From the NCBI RefSeq assembly GCF_014137945.1, contig NZ_JACGWX010000001.1:310001-374000 (forward strand): 64,000 nucleotides of DNA, written 5' to 3'. The DNA comes from Microcella alkalica. Lineage in GTDB: Bacteria > Actinomycetota > Actinomycetes > Actinomycetales > Microbacteriaceae. The notes under the pieces are model-generated. The model was not told where the DNA came from, made no database searches, and saw nothing but the letters and a program-made list of their open reading frames with translations. The translations under genes were made by a program, and so were the position numbers. This document shows, piece after piece, positions 57,102 to 64,000 of this stretch (position 1 is the first letter of the stretch; every line of letters begins with the position of its first letter).

Positions 57102-58598
57102 CTAGAGCCGCGTCCACGCCTCGGTGAGCACCTTCCGCAGGATGCCCTCGATCTCGTCGAACTCGGCGGGGCCGATCGTGAGCGGGGGAGCGAGCTGGAT
57201 GACGGGGTCGCCGCGGTCGTCGGCGCGGCAGTAGAGCCCGGCGTCGAACAGGGCCTTGGAGAGGAAGCCGCGCAGCAGGCGCTCGGCCTCGTCGTCGGAG
57301 AAGGTCTCCTTCGTCTCCTTGTTCTTCACGAGCTCGATGCCGAAGAAGTAGCCCTCGCCGCGCACGTCCCCGACGATCGGGAGGTCCTTGAGGCGCTCGA
57401 GCGCCGCGCGGAACTTCGGCGAGTTCTCGCGCACGTGCTCGAGGATTCCCTCCTCCTCCATGATGTTGAGGTTCTCGAGGGCGACGGCGGCTGAGACCGG
57501 ATGCCCGGCGAAGGTGTAGCCGTGGTAGAACGCCGTCTGCCCGTGCGTGAAGGGCTCGTAGAGGCGATCGCTGACGATCATCGCGCCGAGGGGCGAGTAG
57601 CCGCTCGTGAGGCCCTTCGCGCTCGTGATGATGTCGGGGACGTAGCCGAGCGCGGTGCAGGCGAACATCTCGCCGATGCGGCCGTAGGCGCAGATGACCT
57701 CGTCGCTCACGAGCAGCACGTCGTACTTGTCGCAGATCTCGCGCACGCGGGTGAAGTAGCCGGGGGGCGGCGGGAAGCAGCCGCCGGAGTTCTGCACGGG
57801 CTCGAGGAACACAGCGGCGACGGTGTCGGGGCCCTCGAAGAGGATGGCCTCCTCGATGCGGTTGGCGGCCCACTGGCCGAACTCCTCGAGAGAGCCGTGG
57901 AAGCCCATCTCCTCCGCGCGGTAGTAGTTCGTGTTCGGCACGCGGAAGCCACCGGGGGTGAGGGGCTCGAACATCTCCTTCATGCCGGGGATGCCCGTGA
58001 TCGCGAGCGCGCCCTGCGGCGTGCCGTGGTAGGCGATCGCCCGCGAGATGACCTTGTGCTTCATGGGCTTGCCGGTGAGCTTGAAGTACTGCTTCGCGAG
58101 CTTCCAGGCCGACTCGACGGCCTCGCCGCCGCCGGTGGTGAAGAACACGCGATTGAGGTCGCCCGGCGCGTAGTCGGCGAGGCGGTCGGCGAGCTCGATC
58201 GCCGTCGGGTGCGCGTACGACCACAGCGGGAAGAACGCGAGCTCCTCGGCTTGCTTGCGGGCCGCCTCGGCCAGGCGCTCGCGGCCGTGGCCGACCTGCA
58301 CGACGAAGAGGCCCGAAAGGCCGTCGATGTACTTCCTGCCGTGCGAGTCGTAGACGTGGTGGCCCTCGCCGCGGACGATGATCGGCACGCCGGCGCCGGA
58401 CTCCATGCCCGACTGGCGGGCGAAGTGCATCCAGAGGTGGTCGCGCGCCATCGTCTGCAGCTCGGCCTCGCGCGCGCCGCCGATCGAGCCGGGCAGCTCG
58501 ACGCCCGGCAGCTCGCCGCCGGGCGTCGCTCCGTGCGCGCTGTGAGTGTCGTGGGCCGTCTCGGCCTTCTTCTTCTTGCTTCGAGTGAAGAGTGTCAT
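57102..58598 (-). CDS. Class III aminotransferase (putrescine/omega-amino acid type)
   Basis: A 498-residue PLP enzyme. The PLP lysine is in IITSAKGLTSGYSPLG; DEVICAYGRIGEMF carries the Asp for the pyridine nitrogen, and VFFTTGGGEAVESAWKLA binds the phosphate. The first about 45 residues (KKKK, Gly/Pro-rich) are a non-conserved tail. It transfers the amino group of an omega-amine such as putrescine or beta-alanine to pyruvate or 2-oxoglutarate. Its ATG overlaps the stop of the AsnC gene (ATGA), so regulator, aminotransferase and FAD oxidase form an operon. Confidence 0.9.
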   Translation of the reverse strand: MTLFTRSKKKKAETAHDTHSAHGATPGGELPGVELPGSIGGAREAELQTMARDHLWMHFARQSGMESGAGVPIIVRGEGHHVYDSHGRKYIDGLSGLFVVQVGHGRERLAEAARKQAEELAFFPLWSYAHPTAIELADRLADYAPGDLNRVFFTTGGGEAVESAWKLAKQYFKLTGKPMKHKVISRAIAYHGTPQGALAITGIPGMKEMFEPLTPGGFRVPNTNYYRAEEMGFHGSLEEFGQWAANRIEEAILFEGPDTVAAVFLEPVQNSGGCFPPPPGYFTRVREICDKYDVLLVSDEVICAYGRIGEMFACTALGYVPDIITSAKGLTSGYSPLGAMIVSDRLYEPFTHGQTAFYHGYTFAGHPVSAAVALENLNIMEEEGILEHVRENSPKFRAALERLKDLPIVGDVRGEGYFFGIELVKNKETKETFSDDEAERLLRGFLSKALFDAGLYCRADDRGDPVIQLAPPLTIGPAEFDEIEGILRKVLTEAWTRL

Positions 58599-59062
58599 CG
58601 TGTTCCCCAGTTGTAGAACTGCTTGAGCAGTCGCAGATAGACGAACGTCTCGGTCGTCTGAACGCCGTCGATGCCGCGGATCTGCTTGTTGAGCAGATCG
58701 ATGAGGTCGTCGTCGTTCTCGCAGACGACCTCGGCCATGATGTCGAAGCTCCCCGCAGTCAGCACGACGTAGTCGACGGCCGGGATGCGCGCGAGCGCCT
58801 CCGCGACCGAGGTCGTGTCGCCGGCCACGCGGATGCCGATCATCGCCTGACGGTAGAAGCCCAGCTGCATGGGATCGGTGACGGCGACGACCTGCATGAC
58901 GCCGGACTCGGTGAGCCTTTGGACCCGCTGGCGGACGGCCGCCTCGCTCAGGCCGACCGCCTTGCCGATCTCGGCGTAGGAGCGCCGACCGTCGTCCTGA
59001 AGCTGCTCGATGATCGCCTTCGAGACGTCGTCGAGCTGAACGGGCTTTGAGCGGGCTGCCAT
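58595..59062 (-). CDS. Lrp/AsnC family transcriptional regulator
   Basis: A 155-residue regulator: helix-turn-helix (about 9-55, DVSKAIIEQLQDDGRRSYAEIGKAVGLSEAAVRQRVQRL) and RAM ligand domain (about 70-150, MIGIRVAGDTTSVAEAL). Such proteins form octamers that sense amino acids or amines. It heads the amine-catabolism operon and is divergent from the aldehyde dehydrogenase; GAATCCG repeats in the shared 122-base gap are candidate operators. CAGAAT lies six bases before the ATG. Confidence 0.93.
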   Translation of the reverse strand: MAARSKPVQLDDVSKAIIEQLQDDGRRSYAEIGKAVGLSEAAVRQRVQRLTESGVMQVVAVTDPMQLGFYRQAMIGIRVAGDTTSVAEALARIPAVDYVVLTAGSFDIMAEVVCENDDDLIDLLNKQIRGIDGVQTTETFVYLRLLKQFYNWGTR

Positions 59063-59099
59063 GAGCCGATTCTGTCAGTGGTTGCCGGCGAACTCAAGT

Positions 59100-59158
59100 G
59101 AATCCGCACCAGGAGCCGGATTCGCGCGACGGAATCCGTCGAATTCGCCTGGAATCCG
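59100..59158. promoter_or_regulatory. GAATCCG repeat cluster, candidate AsnC operator
   Basis: GAATCCG occurs at 59100, 59132 and 59152, inverted (CGGATTC) at 59117, and as GAATTCG at 59141. Spacings of 32 and 20 bases are near whole helical turns, as expected for DNA wrapped on an Lrp-type octamer. The cluster lies upstream of the TACAGT -10 (59173-59178) of the aldehyde dehydrogenase. Confidence 0.55.
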
Positions 59159-59184
59159 CGCGAGTCGAGCGCTACAGTTCCCGC

Positions 59185-60621
59185 ATGAGCGTTCCCACTC
59201 TGAGCAACATCGTCGACGGCCGCGCCGTCGCAAGCCGCGCCGACACCGGCATCGACCTCATCGACCCCGCGACGGAGGAGGTGTACGCGCGCGCCCCGAT
59301 CAGCGCGCCGGAGGAGATCGACGAGGCGTACCGCGCCGCCGAGCGCGCGTTCGCGCACTGGGGGCGCACGACGCCGGCCGAGCGGCAGCTTGCGCTGTTC
59401 CGGCTCGCCGACGCCGTCGCCGAGCACGCGGAGGAGTTCGCCGATCTCGAGTCGCAGGACACCGGAAAGCCCCGCGCGACGCTCGTCGCCGACGAGATCG
59501 ACCAGTCGGTCGACCAGCTGCGCTTCTTCGCCGGGGCCGCCCGCGACCTCGACGGCCGCTCGGCGGGCGAGTACCTCGCCGGTCACACCTCCTCCGTGCG
59601 CCGGGAACCCATCGGCGTCATCGGCCAGGTGACGCCGTGGAACTACCCGCTCAACATGGCGGTGTGGAAGATCGCGCCCGCCATCGCGGCCGGAAACACG
59701 GTCGTGCTCAAGCCGAGCGACACGACTCCGCTCTCGACGCTCAGGCTCGCCGAGCTCGCAGCCGAGCATCTGCCCGCTGGCGTGCTCAACGTCGTGCTGG
59801 GCGACCGGAGCACGGGCACGGCCCTGCTGCAGCATCCCACCCCCCAGATGGTCGCGATCACCGGCTCGGTGCGCGCCGGGATGGAGGTCGCGAAGTCGGC
59901 GGCGAGCGATCTCAAGCGCGTGCACCTCGAGCTCGGGGGCAAGGCTCCCGCGATCGTGTTCGCCGATGCCGACCCCGAGCGGGTCGCCGAGGGGCTCGTG
60001 CTCGCCGGCTACGTCAACGGCGGGCAGGACTGCACCGCCGCGACGCGCGTCATCGTCCACGAGTCCGTGCACGACGCGGTCGTCGAGGCCCTCGCCGCCC
60101 GAGCCCGCAGCCACGGCCGCACCGGCGGGCCGCGCGAGGAGGGCATCCTCTACGGAGCCCTCAACAGCGCCGCGCAGCTCGAGCGCGTCAGCGGCATCGT
60201 CGAGCGGCTGCCAGCGCACGCCGACATCGTCGCGGGAGGGCGCCGCCAGGGCGACCGGGGCTACTTCTACGAGGCGACGATCGTCACGGGCGTGCGGCAG
60301 GACGACGAAGCGGTGCAGGAGGAGATCTTCGGCCCGGTGCTCACCGTGCAGACGTTCCGGGACGAGGCCGAGGCGCTCGCTCTCGCCAACGGAGTGCGGT
60401 ACGCGCTCGCGGCCTCGGTGTGGACGAACGACCACGCGCGCGCGATGCGCCTGAGCCGTGACCTCGACTTCGGCTGCGTGTGGATCAACACGCACATCCC
60501 GTTCGTCTCCGACATGCCCCACGGCGGGTTCAAGCACTCCGACTACGGCAAGGATCTGTCGCACTACGGCTTCGAGGACTACACGCGCATCAAGCACGTC
60601 ATGACCTACCTCGGCGAGTGA
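59185..60621 (+). CDS. Aldehyde dehydrogenase, gamma-aminobutyraldehyde dehydrogenase-like
   Basis: A 478-residue NAD(P)+-dependent aldehyde dehydrogenase. Catalytic Cys is in NGGQDCTAATR, general-base Glu in HLELGGKAP, and VTPWNYPLNMAVWKIAPA plus FGPVLTVQTF are standard. The GGQDCTA form is that of PatD/YdcW-type aminobutyraldehyde dehydrogenases. It would oxidise the aldehyde released by the divergent oxidase or aminotransferase. ATG at 59185 has TACAGT six bases upstream (leaderless); an in-frame ATG-type extension to 59098 covers the operator region. Confidence 0.9.
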   Translation: MSVPTLSNIVDGRAVASRADTGIDLIDPATEEVYARAPISAPEEIDEAYRAAERAFAHWGRTTPAERQLALFRLADAVAEHAEEFADLESQDTGKPRATLVADEIDQSVDQLRFFAGAARDLDGRSAGEYLAGHTSSVRREPIGVIGQVTPWNYPLNMAVWKIAPAIAAGNTVVLKPSDTTPLSTLRLAELAAEHLPAGVLNVVLGDRSTGTALLQHPTPQMVAITGSVRAGMEVAKSAASDLKRVHLELGGKAPAIVFADADPERVAEGLVLAGYVNGGQDCTAATRVIVHESVHDAVVEALAARARSHGRTGGPREEGILYGALNSAAQLERVSGIVERLPAHADIVAGGRRQGDRGYFYEATIVTGVRQDDEAVQEEIFGPVLTVQTFRDEAEALALANGVRYALAASVWTNDHARAMRLSRDLDFGCVWINTHIPFVSDMPHGGFKHSDYGKDLSHYGFEDYTRIKHVMTYLGE

Positions 60622-60677
60622 CGCGCGGTCGGGAGGCGCACCGGCCGCTCCCTCTCGAGAGCGGTAGCGTGGTGGCC

Positions 60678-61328
60678 ATGGGGGAGATCGAGGGGGATGC
60701 CGCCGACACCGTGATCCGGCGCCGGGCTTCCGGCGAACCGCTTCAGGATGCCGCTCAGGTATCCGCCGCCCCGCAGCCGCACGGGGACGAGCCTCCGGGC
60801 GACGACACGGTCATCCGACTCGTCGAACCGTTTCTGCCGTCGCGCAGCCGGGCCGCGGACCGGCCGGTCCTGCTGCTCGACTCGCTCCTGCCGAAGCGAC
60901 CGGGTGCCGGGCCGGACGGCGACGGCACCGGGGAGTCGCATCCGCTCGGCGAGCAGGCCGACTTCGCCCTCCGCGTGCCGGGGCTGGAGCATCCCGTGCT
61001 TCTCGACCTCCCCGTCGTGATCGGTCGGCGCCCCGGGGCGAGTCGCGTCCCCGAGGTGCCCGCTCCGCGCCGCATCGTGGTCCCGCCGGAGCGTCAGGGG
61101 GTCTCGGGCCGGCATGCGAGGATCGAGCAGCTCGGCGAATCGGTCGTCGTGACCGATCTAGGCTCCAGCAACGGGACCGTCGTACACTTGCCCACGGGTC
61201 CGCAGCTGCGGCTCCGACCGGGTGAGTCGTGCGTCGTGCTCCCCGACTCGATCATCGCCCTCGGCGACGAGATCGACATCGTCGTCATGGCGGTCGACCG
61301 TCCTCAGTCATCCCGGAGAACCACGTGA
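60678..61328 (+). CDS. FHA domain protein
   Basis: A 216-residue protein with a disordered N-terminal half and a C-terminal forkhead-associated domain (about 115-210): VVIGRRPGAS, GVSGRHARIE and DLGSSNGTVV hold the phosphothreonine-binding residues. The N-terminus carries two copies of an acidic-TVIR motif (DTVIRRR at Thr11, DDTVIRLV at Thr44), likely kinase targets that could bind the domain itself as in mycobacterial GarA. ATG at 60678 has TAGCGT seven bases upstream. Its stop overlaps the phosphatase start (GTGA). Confidence 0.88.
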   Translation: MGEIEGDAADTVIRRRASGEPLQDAAQVSAAPQPHGDEPPGDDTVIRLVEPFLPSRSRAADRPVLLLDSLLPKRPGAGPDGDGTGESHPLGEQADFALRVPGLEHPVLLDLPVVIGRRPGASRVPEVPAPRRIVVPPERQGVSGRHARIEQLGESVVVTDLGSSNGTVVHLPTGPQLRLRPGESCVVLPDSIIALGDEIDIVVMAVDRPQSSRRTT

Positions 61329-62116
61329 CCGCGCTCGGCCGCAGCACCGTCCGCCATGTCGTCGGCTTGCCGCACCGCGGCGAGGTCATCGAGCTGTCGT
61401 GGCACGGCGTGACGCACACCGGCTACCGGCGCGCGGCGAACGAGGACAGCTACCTCGCCGACGTCCCGCTGTTCGCCGTGGCCGACGGCATGGGTGGTCA
61501 CGCTAACGGCGATCGGGCCTCCGACTCGGTCGTCCGACGGTTGCAGGCTGCTGTCGACGGCGATTTCGTCACGAGCGACGCGATCGCCGAGGCCCTCCGG
61601 CTGGCGACGTGGGACATCCACGAGATCGACGAGGAGGATCGCGGCATCGGCACGACCGTGACCGGAGTGGCCCTCACGATGCACGGCGGTCGGCCCGTCC
61701 TCACCGTCTTCAACGTCGGTGATTCGCGCGTCTACAGTTTCATCGGCAACGAGCTGCGGCAGGTCACGACAGATCACTCGATGGTCCAGGAGCTCGTGGA
61801 CTCCGGTCAGCTGGCGGCGGCAGAGGCAGACAACCACCCCGAGGCCAACGTGATCACGCGCGCGGTCGGTTTCTCGACCGAGCCGGAGATCGACTTCGCG
61901 AGGATCCCGCTCGAGCCGGGGATGCGTCTGCTCCTCTGCTCGGACGGGCTGACGAAGGAGGTGCCGCCCGAACGGCTGCGCCTGCACCTCGCCGCTCGGC
62001 TCAGCGCACGCGAGACGGCGAACGCCCTCGTCGACGCCGCGCTCGCCGAGGGCGGCCGCGACAACATCACGATCATCGTCGTCGACGTCGTGCGCGCCCC
62101 CGATTCGATCGACTGA
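61325..62116 (+). CDS. PP2C family protein serine/threonine phosphatase
   Basis: A 263-residue metal-dependent phosphatase. Metal-binding and catalytic motifs are RRAANEDSYL, LFAVADGMGGHANGD, FNVGDSRVYSF, TDHSMVQELVDSG, LCSDGLTKEV and GRDNITIIVVDV. It is soluble, without the usual extracellular domain of PstP. With the upstream FHA protein and downstream kinase it forms a complete phosphorylation, recognition and dephosphorylation set. Confidence 0.94.
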   Translation: MTALGRSTVRHVVGLPHRGEVIELSWHGVTHTGYRRAANEDSYLADVPLFAVADGMGGHANGDRASDSVVRRLQAAVDGDFVTSDAIAEALRLATWDIHEIDEEDRGIGTTVTGVALTMHGGRPVLTVFNVGDSRVYSFIGNELRQVTTDHSMVQELVDSGQLAAAEADNHPEANVITRAVGFSTEPEIDFARIPLEPGMRLLLCSDGLTKEVPPERLRLHLAARLSARETANALVDAALAEGGRDNITIIVVDVVRAPDSID

Positions 62117-62216
62117 TCCCGGACGTTCTGAAGTCGCCACGCCCCGGTGCCGCGGAGACCCGGAGAGGCGGCCTCCTCGTACACTGAGGGTGACTCGAGC
62201 GGGGAGGGGGGATTCC

Positions 62217-63626
62217 GTGGCACGCCGCCGACCGTCAGAGCCGCCGATCCTTCCCGGATTCACGCATATCCGCCTGCTGGGCTCGGGCGGCTTCGCCGAC
62301 GTCTTCCTCTACGAGCAGAACATGCCAAGGCGCCAGGTCGCCGTGAAGGTCATGCTCGCCGACGTCGTCACCGAGAACGTGCGGCAGATGTTCCAGGTCG
62401 AGGCGAACCTCATGGCCCAGCTCTCGGCACACCCCGGCATCCTCACCGTGTACCAAGCGAGCATCTCGGCGGACGGCAGGCCCTACCTCGTGATGGAGCT
62501 GTGCTCCGCACGACTGGCGGACCGCTACCGAAAGGAGCGTCTCCCGGTGGCGGAGGTGCTCCGAATCGCGGTGCAGATCGGCAGCGCGATCGAGACGGCC
62601 CACCGCGCCGGCGTGCTGCACCGCGACATCAAGCCATCGAACATTCTCACGACCGCGTACGGCCACCCCGTGCTCTCCGATTTCGGAATCGCTGCGACGC
62701 TGAGCGCGGCCGCGAGCCACGACACCGTCGGGATGTCCATCCCGTGGTCCGCGCCCGAGGTCCTCCTCGACCACACGCCGGGAACGGTGCAGAGCGAGGT
62801 CTGGTCGCTCGCGGCGACCACCTACTCACTTCTCGCGGGGCGCTCGCCCTTCGAGGTGGTCGACGCCCCGAACACCTCCGACGAGCTCATTGGCAGGATC
62901 GTGAAGGCGCGAGTTCCCGCGATCGGGCGTGACGACGTCCCCGAGGCTCTTGAAGCGGTCCTCCGACGCGCGATGTCGCGCGACACGGCTCGTCGGCAGC
63001 AGAGCGCGATGGAGCTCGTGCGCGAACTGCAGCGGGTCGAGCTCGAGATGGGGCTCGTCCCGACCCAGGCCGACGTGTCGGTCGAGGAATGGGCACTCGC
63101 GACCGTGTCCGACCCGGGCGACCGGACGATCGTCAAGGCCGTCGCCCACTCGACCTCCGACGGACGGCCCTCGCGTCGCCGCCGTCGTGCGACCGCGGTC
63201 GCCGTCACCGGCGCGGCGGAGTCCGCAGAAAGTTCCACTCAGGGCCGCGGCGGGCGCTCGAACAAGCGCGCCGCGGGGTCGCGCGCGACGGCCGCCGTCC
63301 TCGTGCTCGCGTCGCTCGTCGTGATCGGGCTCGGAGCGGTGGCGACGATGCTCGCCCTGCGCGGCGACGATGCGATCCCGCGCGTGACGGGAGTCCAGGC
63401 CGCCCAGGACGGCGGGACGATCGTGTTCACGTGGGACGACCCCGAGCTGGTCGAGGGCGACACTTTCCGCGTGCAGGTCACCGGTGGATCACCGACGGTG
63501 CAGCGTGCCGCCGAGTTCGTCGTCGCTGCGGCGCCCGGCGACAGGGTCTGCGTCACGGTGAGCGTCGTGCGAGAAGGGCGCGTCGGCGATGCGAGCGGCG
63601 AGAAATGCGCGAAGGCGGGGGAGTGA
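62217..63626 (+). CDS. Membrane-anchored Ser/Thr protein kinase
   Basis: A 469-residue Hanks-type kinase. The kinase domain (about 15-275) has the glycine loop LLGSGGFADVF, Lys44 in VAVKVM, HRDIKPSN with catalytic Asp, and DFGIA. A juxtamembrane segment contains DRTIVKAV (Thr304) and a basic RRRRR run, then one membrane helix (about 357-380) and a fibronectin III-like extracellular domain (FTWDDPELVEGDTFRVQV). GTG at 62217 follows a GGGGAGGGGGG site; GTG 62190 lacks one. TACACT (62180-62185) may be the -10. Confidence 0.92.
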   Translation: MARRRPSEPPILPGFTHIRLLGSGGFADVFLYEQNMPRRQVAVKVMLADVVTENVRQMFQVEANLMAQLSAHPGILTVYQASISADGRPYLVMELCSARLADRYRKERLPVAEVLRIAVQIGSAIETAHRAGVLHRDIKPSNILTTAYGHPVLSDFGIAATLSAAASHDTVGMSIPWSAPEVLLDHTPGTVQSEVWSLAATTYSLLAGRSPFEVVDAPNTSDELIGRIVKARVPAIGRDDVPEALEAVLRRAMSRDTARRQQSAMELVRELQRVELEMGLVPTQADVSVEEWALATVSDPGDRTIVKAVAHSTSDGRPSRRRRRATAVAVTGAAESAESSTQGRGGRSNKRAAGSRATAAVLVLASLVVIGLGAVATMLALRGDDAIPRVTGVQAAQDGGTIVFTWDDPELVEGDTFRVQVTGGSPTVQRAAEFVVAAAPGDRVCVTVSVVREGRVGDASGEKCAKAGE

Positions 63627-63633
63627 GGTTCTG

Positions 63634-64000
63634 ATGCGCCGATTCCTCCGCGCTCGACGGTCGAGCGTCATCACCGGCACCAGCTCGGCCCTCGTGGCCG
63701 CAGTGATCGCGACGATCGCGATCGTGTCGCCGGGGTTCGAGGTCCAGCGTCTCGACCTCAACGACGGCTCCGTCTGGGTCGCCAATGGCGATCAGCGCTC
63801 GATCGGTCGCGCCAACCTGCAGATCTCGGCGCTCGACACCGTGATCGAGGCAGAGGGCTCTGACCTACGCATCATCCAGTCGGCGAACGACATCGTCGTC
63901 GTGGACAGCGTCAACGCAACCGCCGAGATCATCGACGCCGCTCGCTCGGAAGTGGTCGAGAGCGTCCCGCTGCCCCCTGACGAGCCGTCTCTCGACGTCG
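63634..64000 (+). CDS. Secreted protein, N-terminal part (cut by window end)
   Basis: The frame is open from ATG 63634, seven bases after the kinase stop, to the window edge (122 codons). It has a basic N-terminus and one hydrophobic segment (about 11-33, SSVITGTSSALVAAVIATIAIVS), so it is exported or anchored. The rest (GSVWVANGDQRSIGRANLQIS, VVVDSVNATAEIIDA) has a beta-propeller-like rhythm. In related genomes a very large Ig/FN3-repeat surface protein occupies this position; that identity is inference from context. Confidence 0.65.
   Translation, partial: MRRFLRARRSSVITGTSSALVAAVIATIAIVSPGFEVQRLDLNDGSVWVANGDQRSIGRANLQISALDTVIEAEGSDLRIIQSANDIVVVDSVNATAEIIDAARSEVVESVPLPPDEPSLDV

Noticed and set aside
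59098-59184. Extended start for the aldehyde dehydrogenase at 59098
   Set aside because: The extra 29 residues have no family match and cover the GAATCCG repeats and the -10; ATG 59185 fits the family start.

Overview
The window is a gene-dense, very GC-rich stretch of an actinobacterial chromosome. Supporting signs are frequent GTG starts, a GTP-dependent PEP carboxykinase beside a RamB-type regulator, a Rho factor with a long disordered insert, an FHA / PP2C / Ser-Thr kinase cluster, and the classic order argS ... lysA-hom-thrC-thrB-rho-prfA-prmC ... tsaC-tagO-like-atpI-like-atpBEFHAGDC. The gene content fits Microbacteriaceae best (inference; no 16S is present). Nearly every kilobase is coding. 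The only stretch over 300 bases without an intact gene is 17772-18155, which is a dead insertion-sequence derivative.

Layout. 1-8.6 kb: stand-alone metabolic genes (GNAT acetyltransferase, amidase, short-chain dehydrogenase, MerA-like flavoprotein, enoyl-CoA hydratase, arginase-family enzyme with a Cys in place of a metal-binding His, acyltransferase-like membrane protein). 8.6-11.5 kb: envelope-stress pair PspA plus TPM-domain protein. 11.6-15.0 kb: pckG divergent from ramB. 15.0-16.8 kb: a RimK glutamate ligase fused to an RCK_C (TrkA-C) ligand-binding domain, divergent from a RimB-like aspartic peptidase. 16.8-18.8 kb: tRNA-Arg(CCG), a transglutaminase and a lipoprotein gene, with a 382-bp IS481-family remnant inserted exactly at the shared stop codon of the last two. 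18.8-32 kb: argS, LmeA-like protein, MBL nuclease, then lysine/threonine biosynthesis, rho, prfA and prmC. 32-34 kb: two minus-strand genes (N5-(carboxyethyl)ornithine synthase homologue, HAD phosphatase) break the usual prmC-tsaC neighbourhood. 34-43.4 kb: tsaC, phospho-sugar transferase and the complete F1Fo ATP synthase operon. 43.4-48.3 kb: YaaA, the alkylation-repair pair tag/ogt, an aldo/keto reductase, a membrane-anchored HExxH protein and TspO. 48.3-55.7 kb: a LacI-controlled glycan-use locus (GH2, LacI, sugar-binding protein, two permeases, GH43) with two matching operators. 55.7-60.6 kb: a polyamine/amine catabolism cluster (FAD oxidase, class III aminotransferase, AsnC regulator, divergent aldehyde dehydrogenase). 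60.7-64 kb: FHA protein, PP2C phosphatase, membrane Ser/Thr kinase and the start of a secreted protein cut by the window edge.

Cross-cutting signals. Many genes have a TANNNT-like -10 hexamer 5-8 bases before the start codon and no Shine-Dalgarno, so leaderless transcription looks common here. Several operons carry strong GC hairpins between cistrons (atpB/atpE, atpA/atpG, rho/prfA, sugar-binding protein/permease), consistent with differential expression. Two genes (atpB and the acyltransferase-like gene at 7480) appear to need a CTG start. The most interesting candidate system is the RimK-RCK_C / RimB pair, which could be a ligand-controlled reversible protein glutamylation switch.
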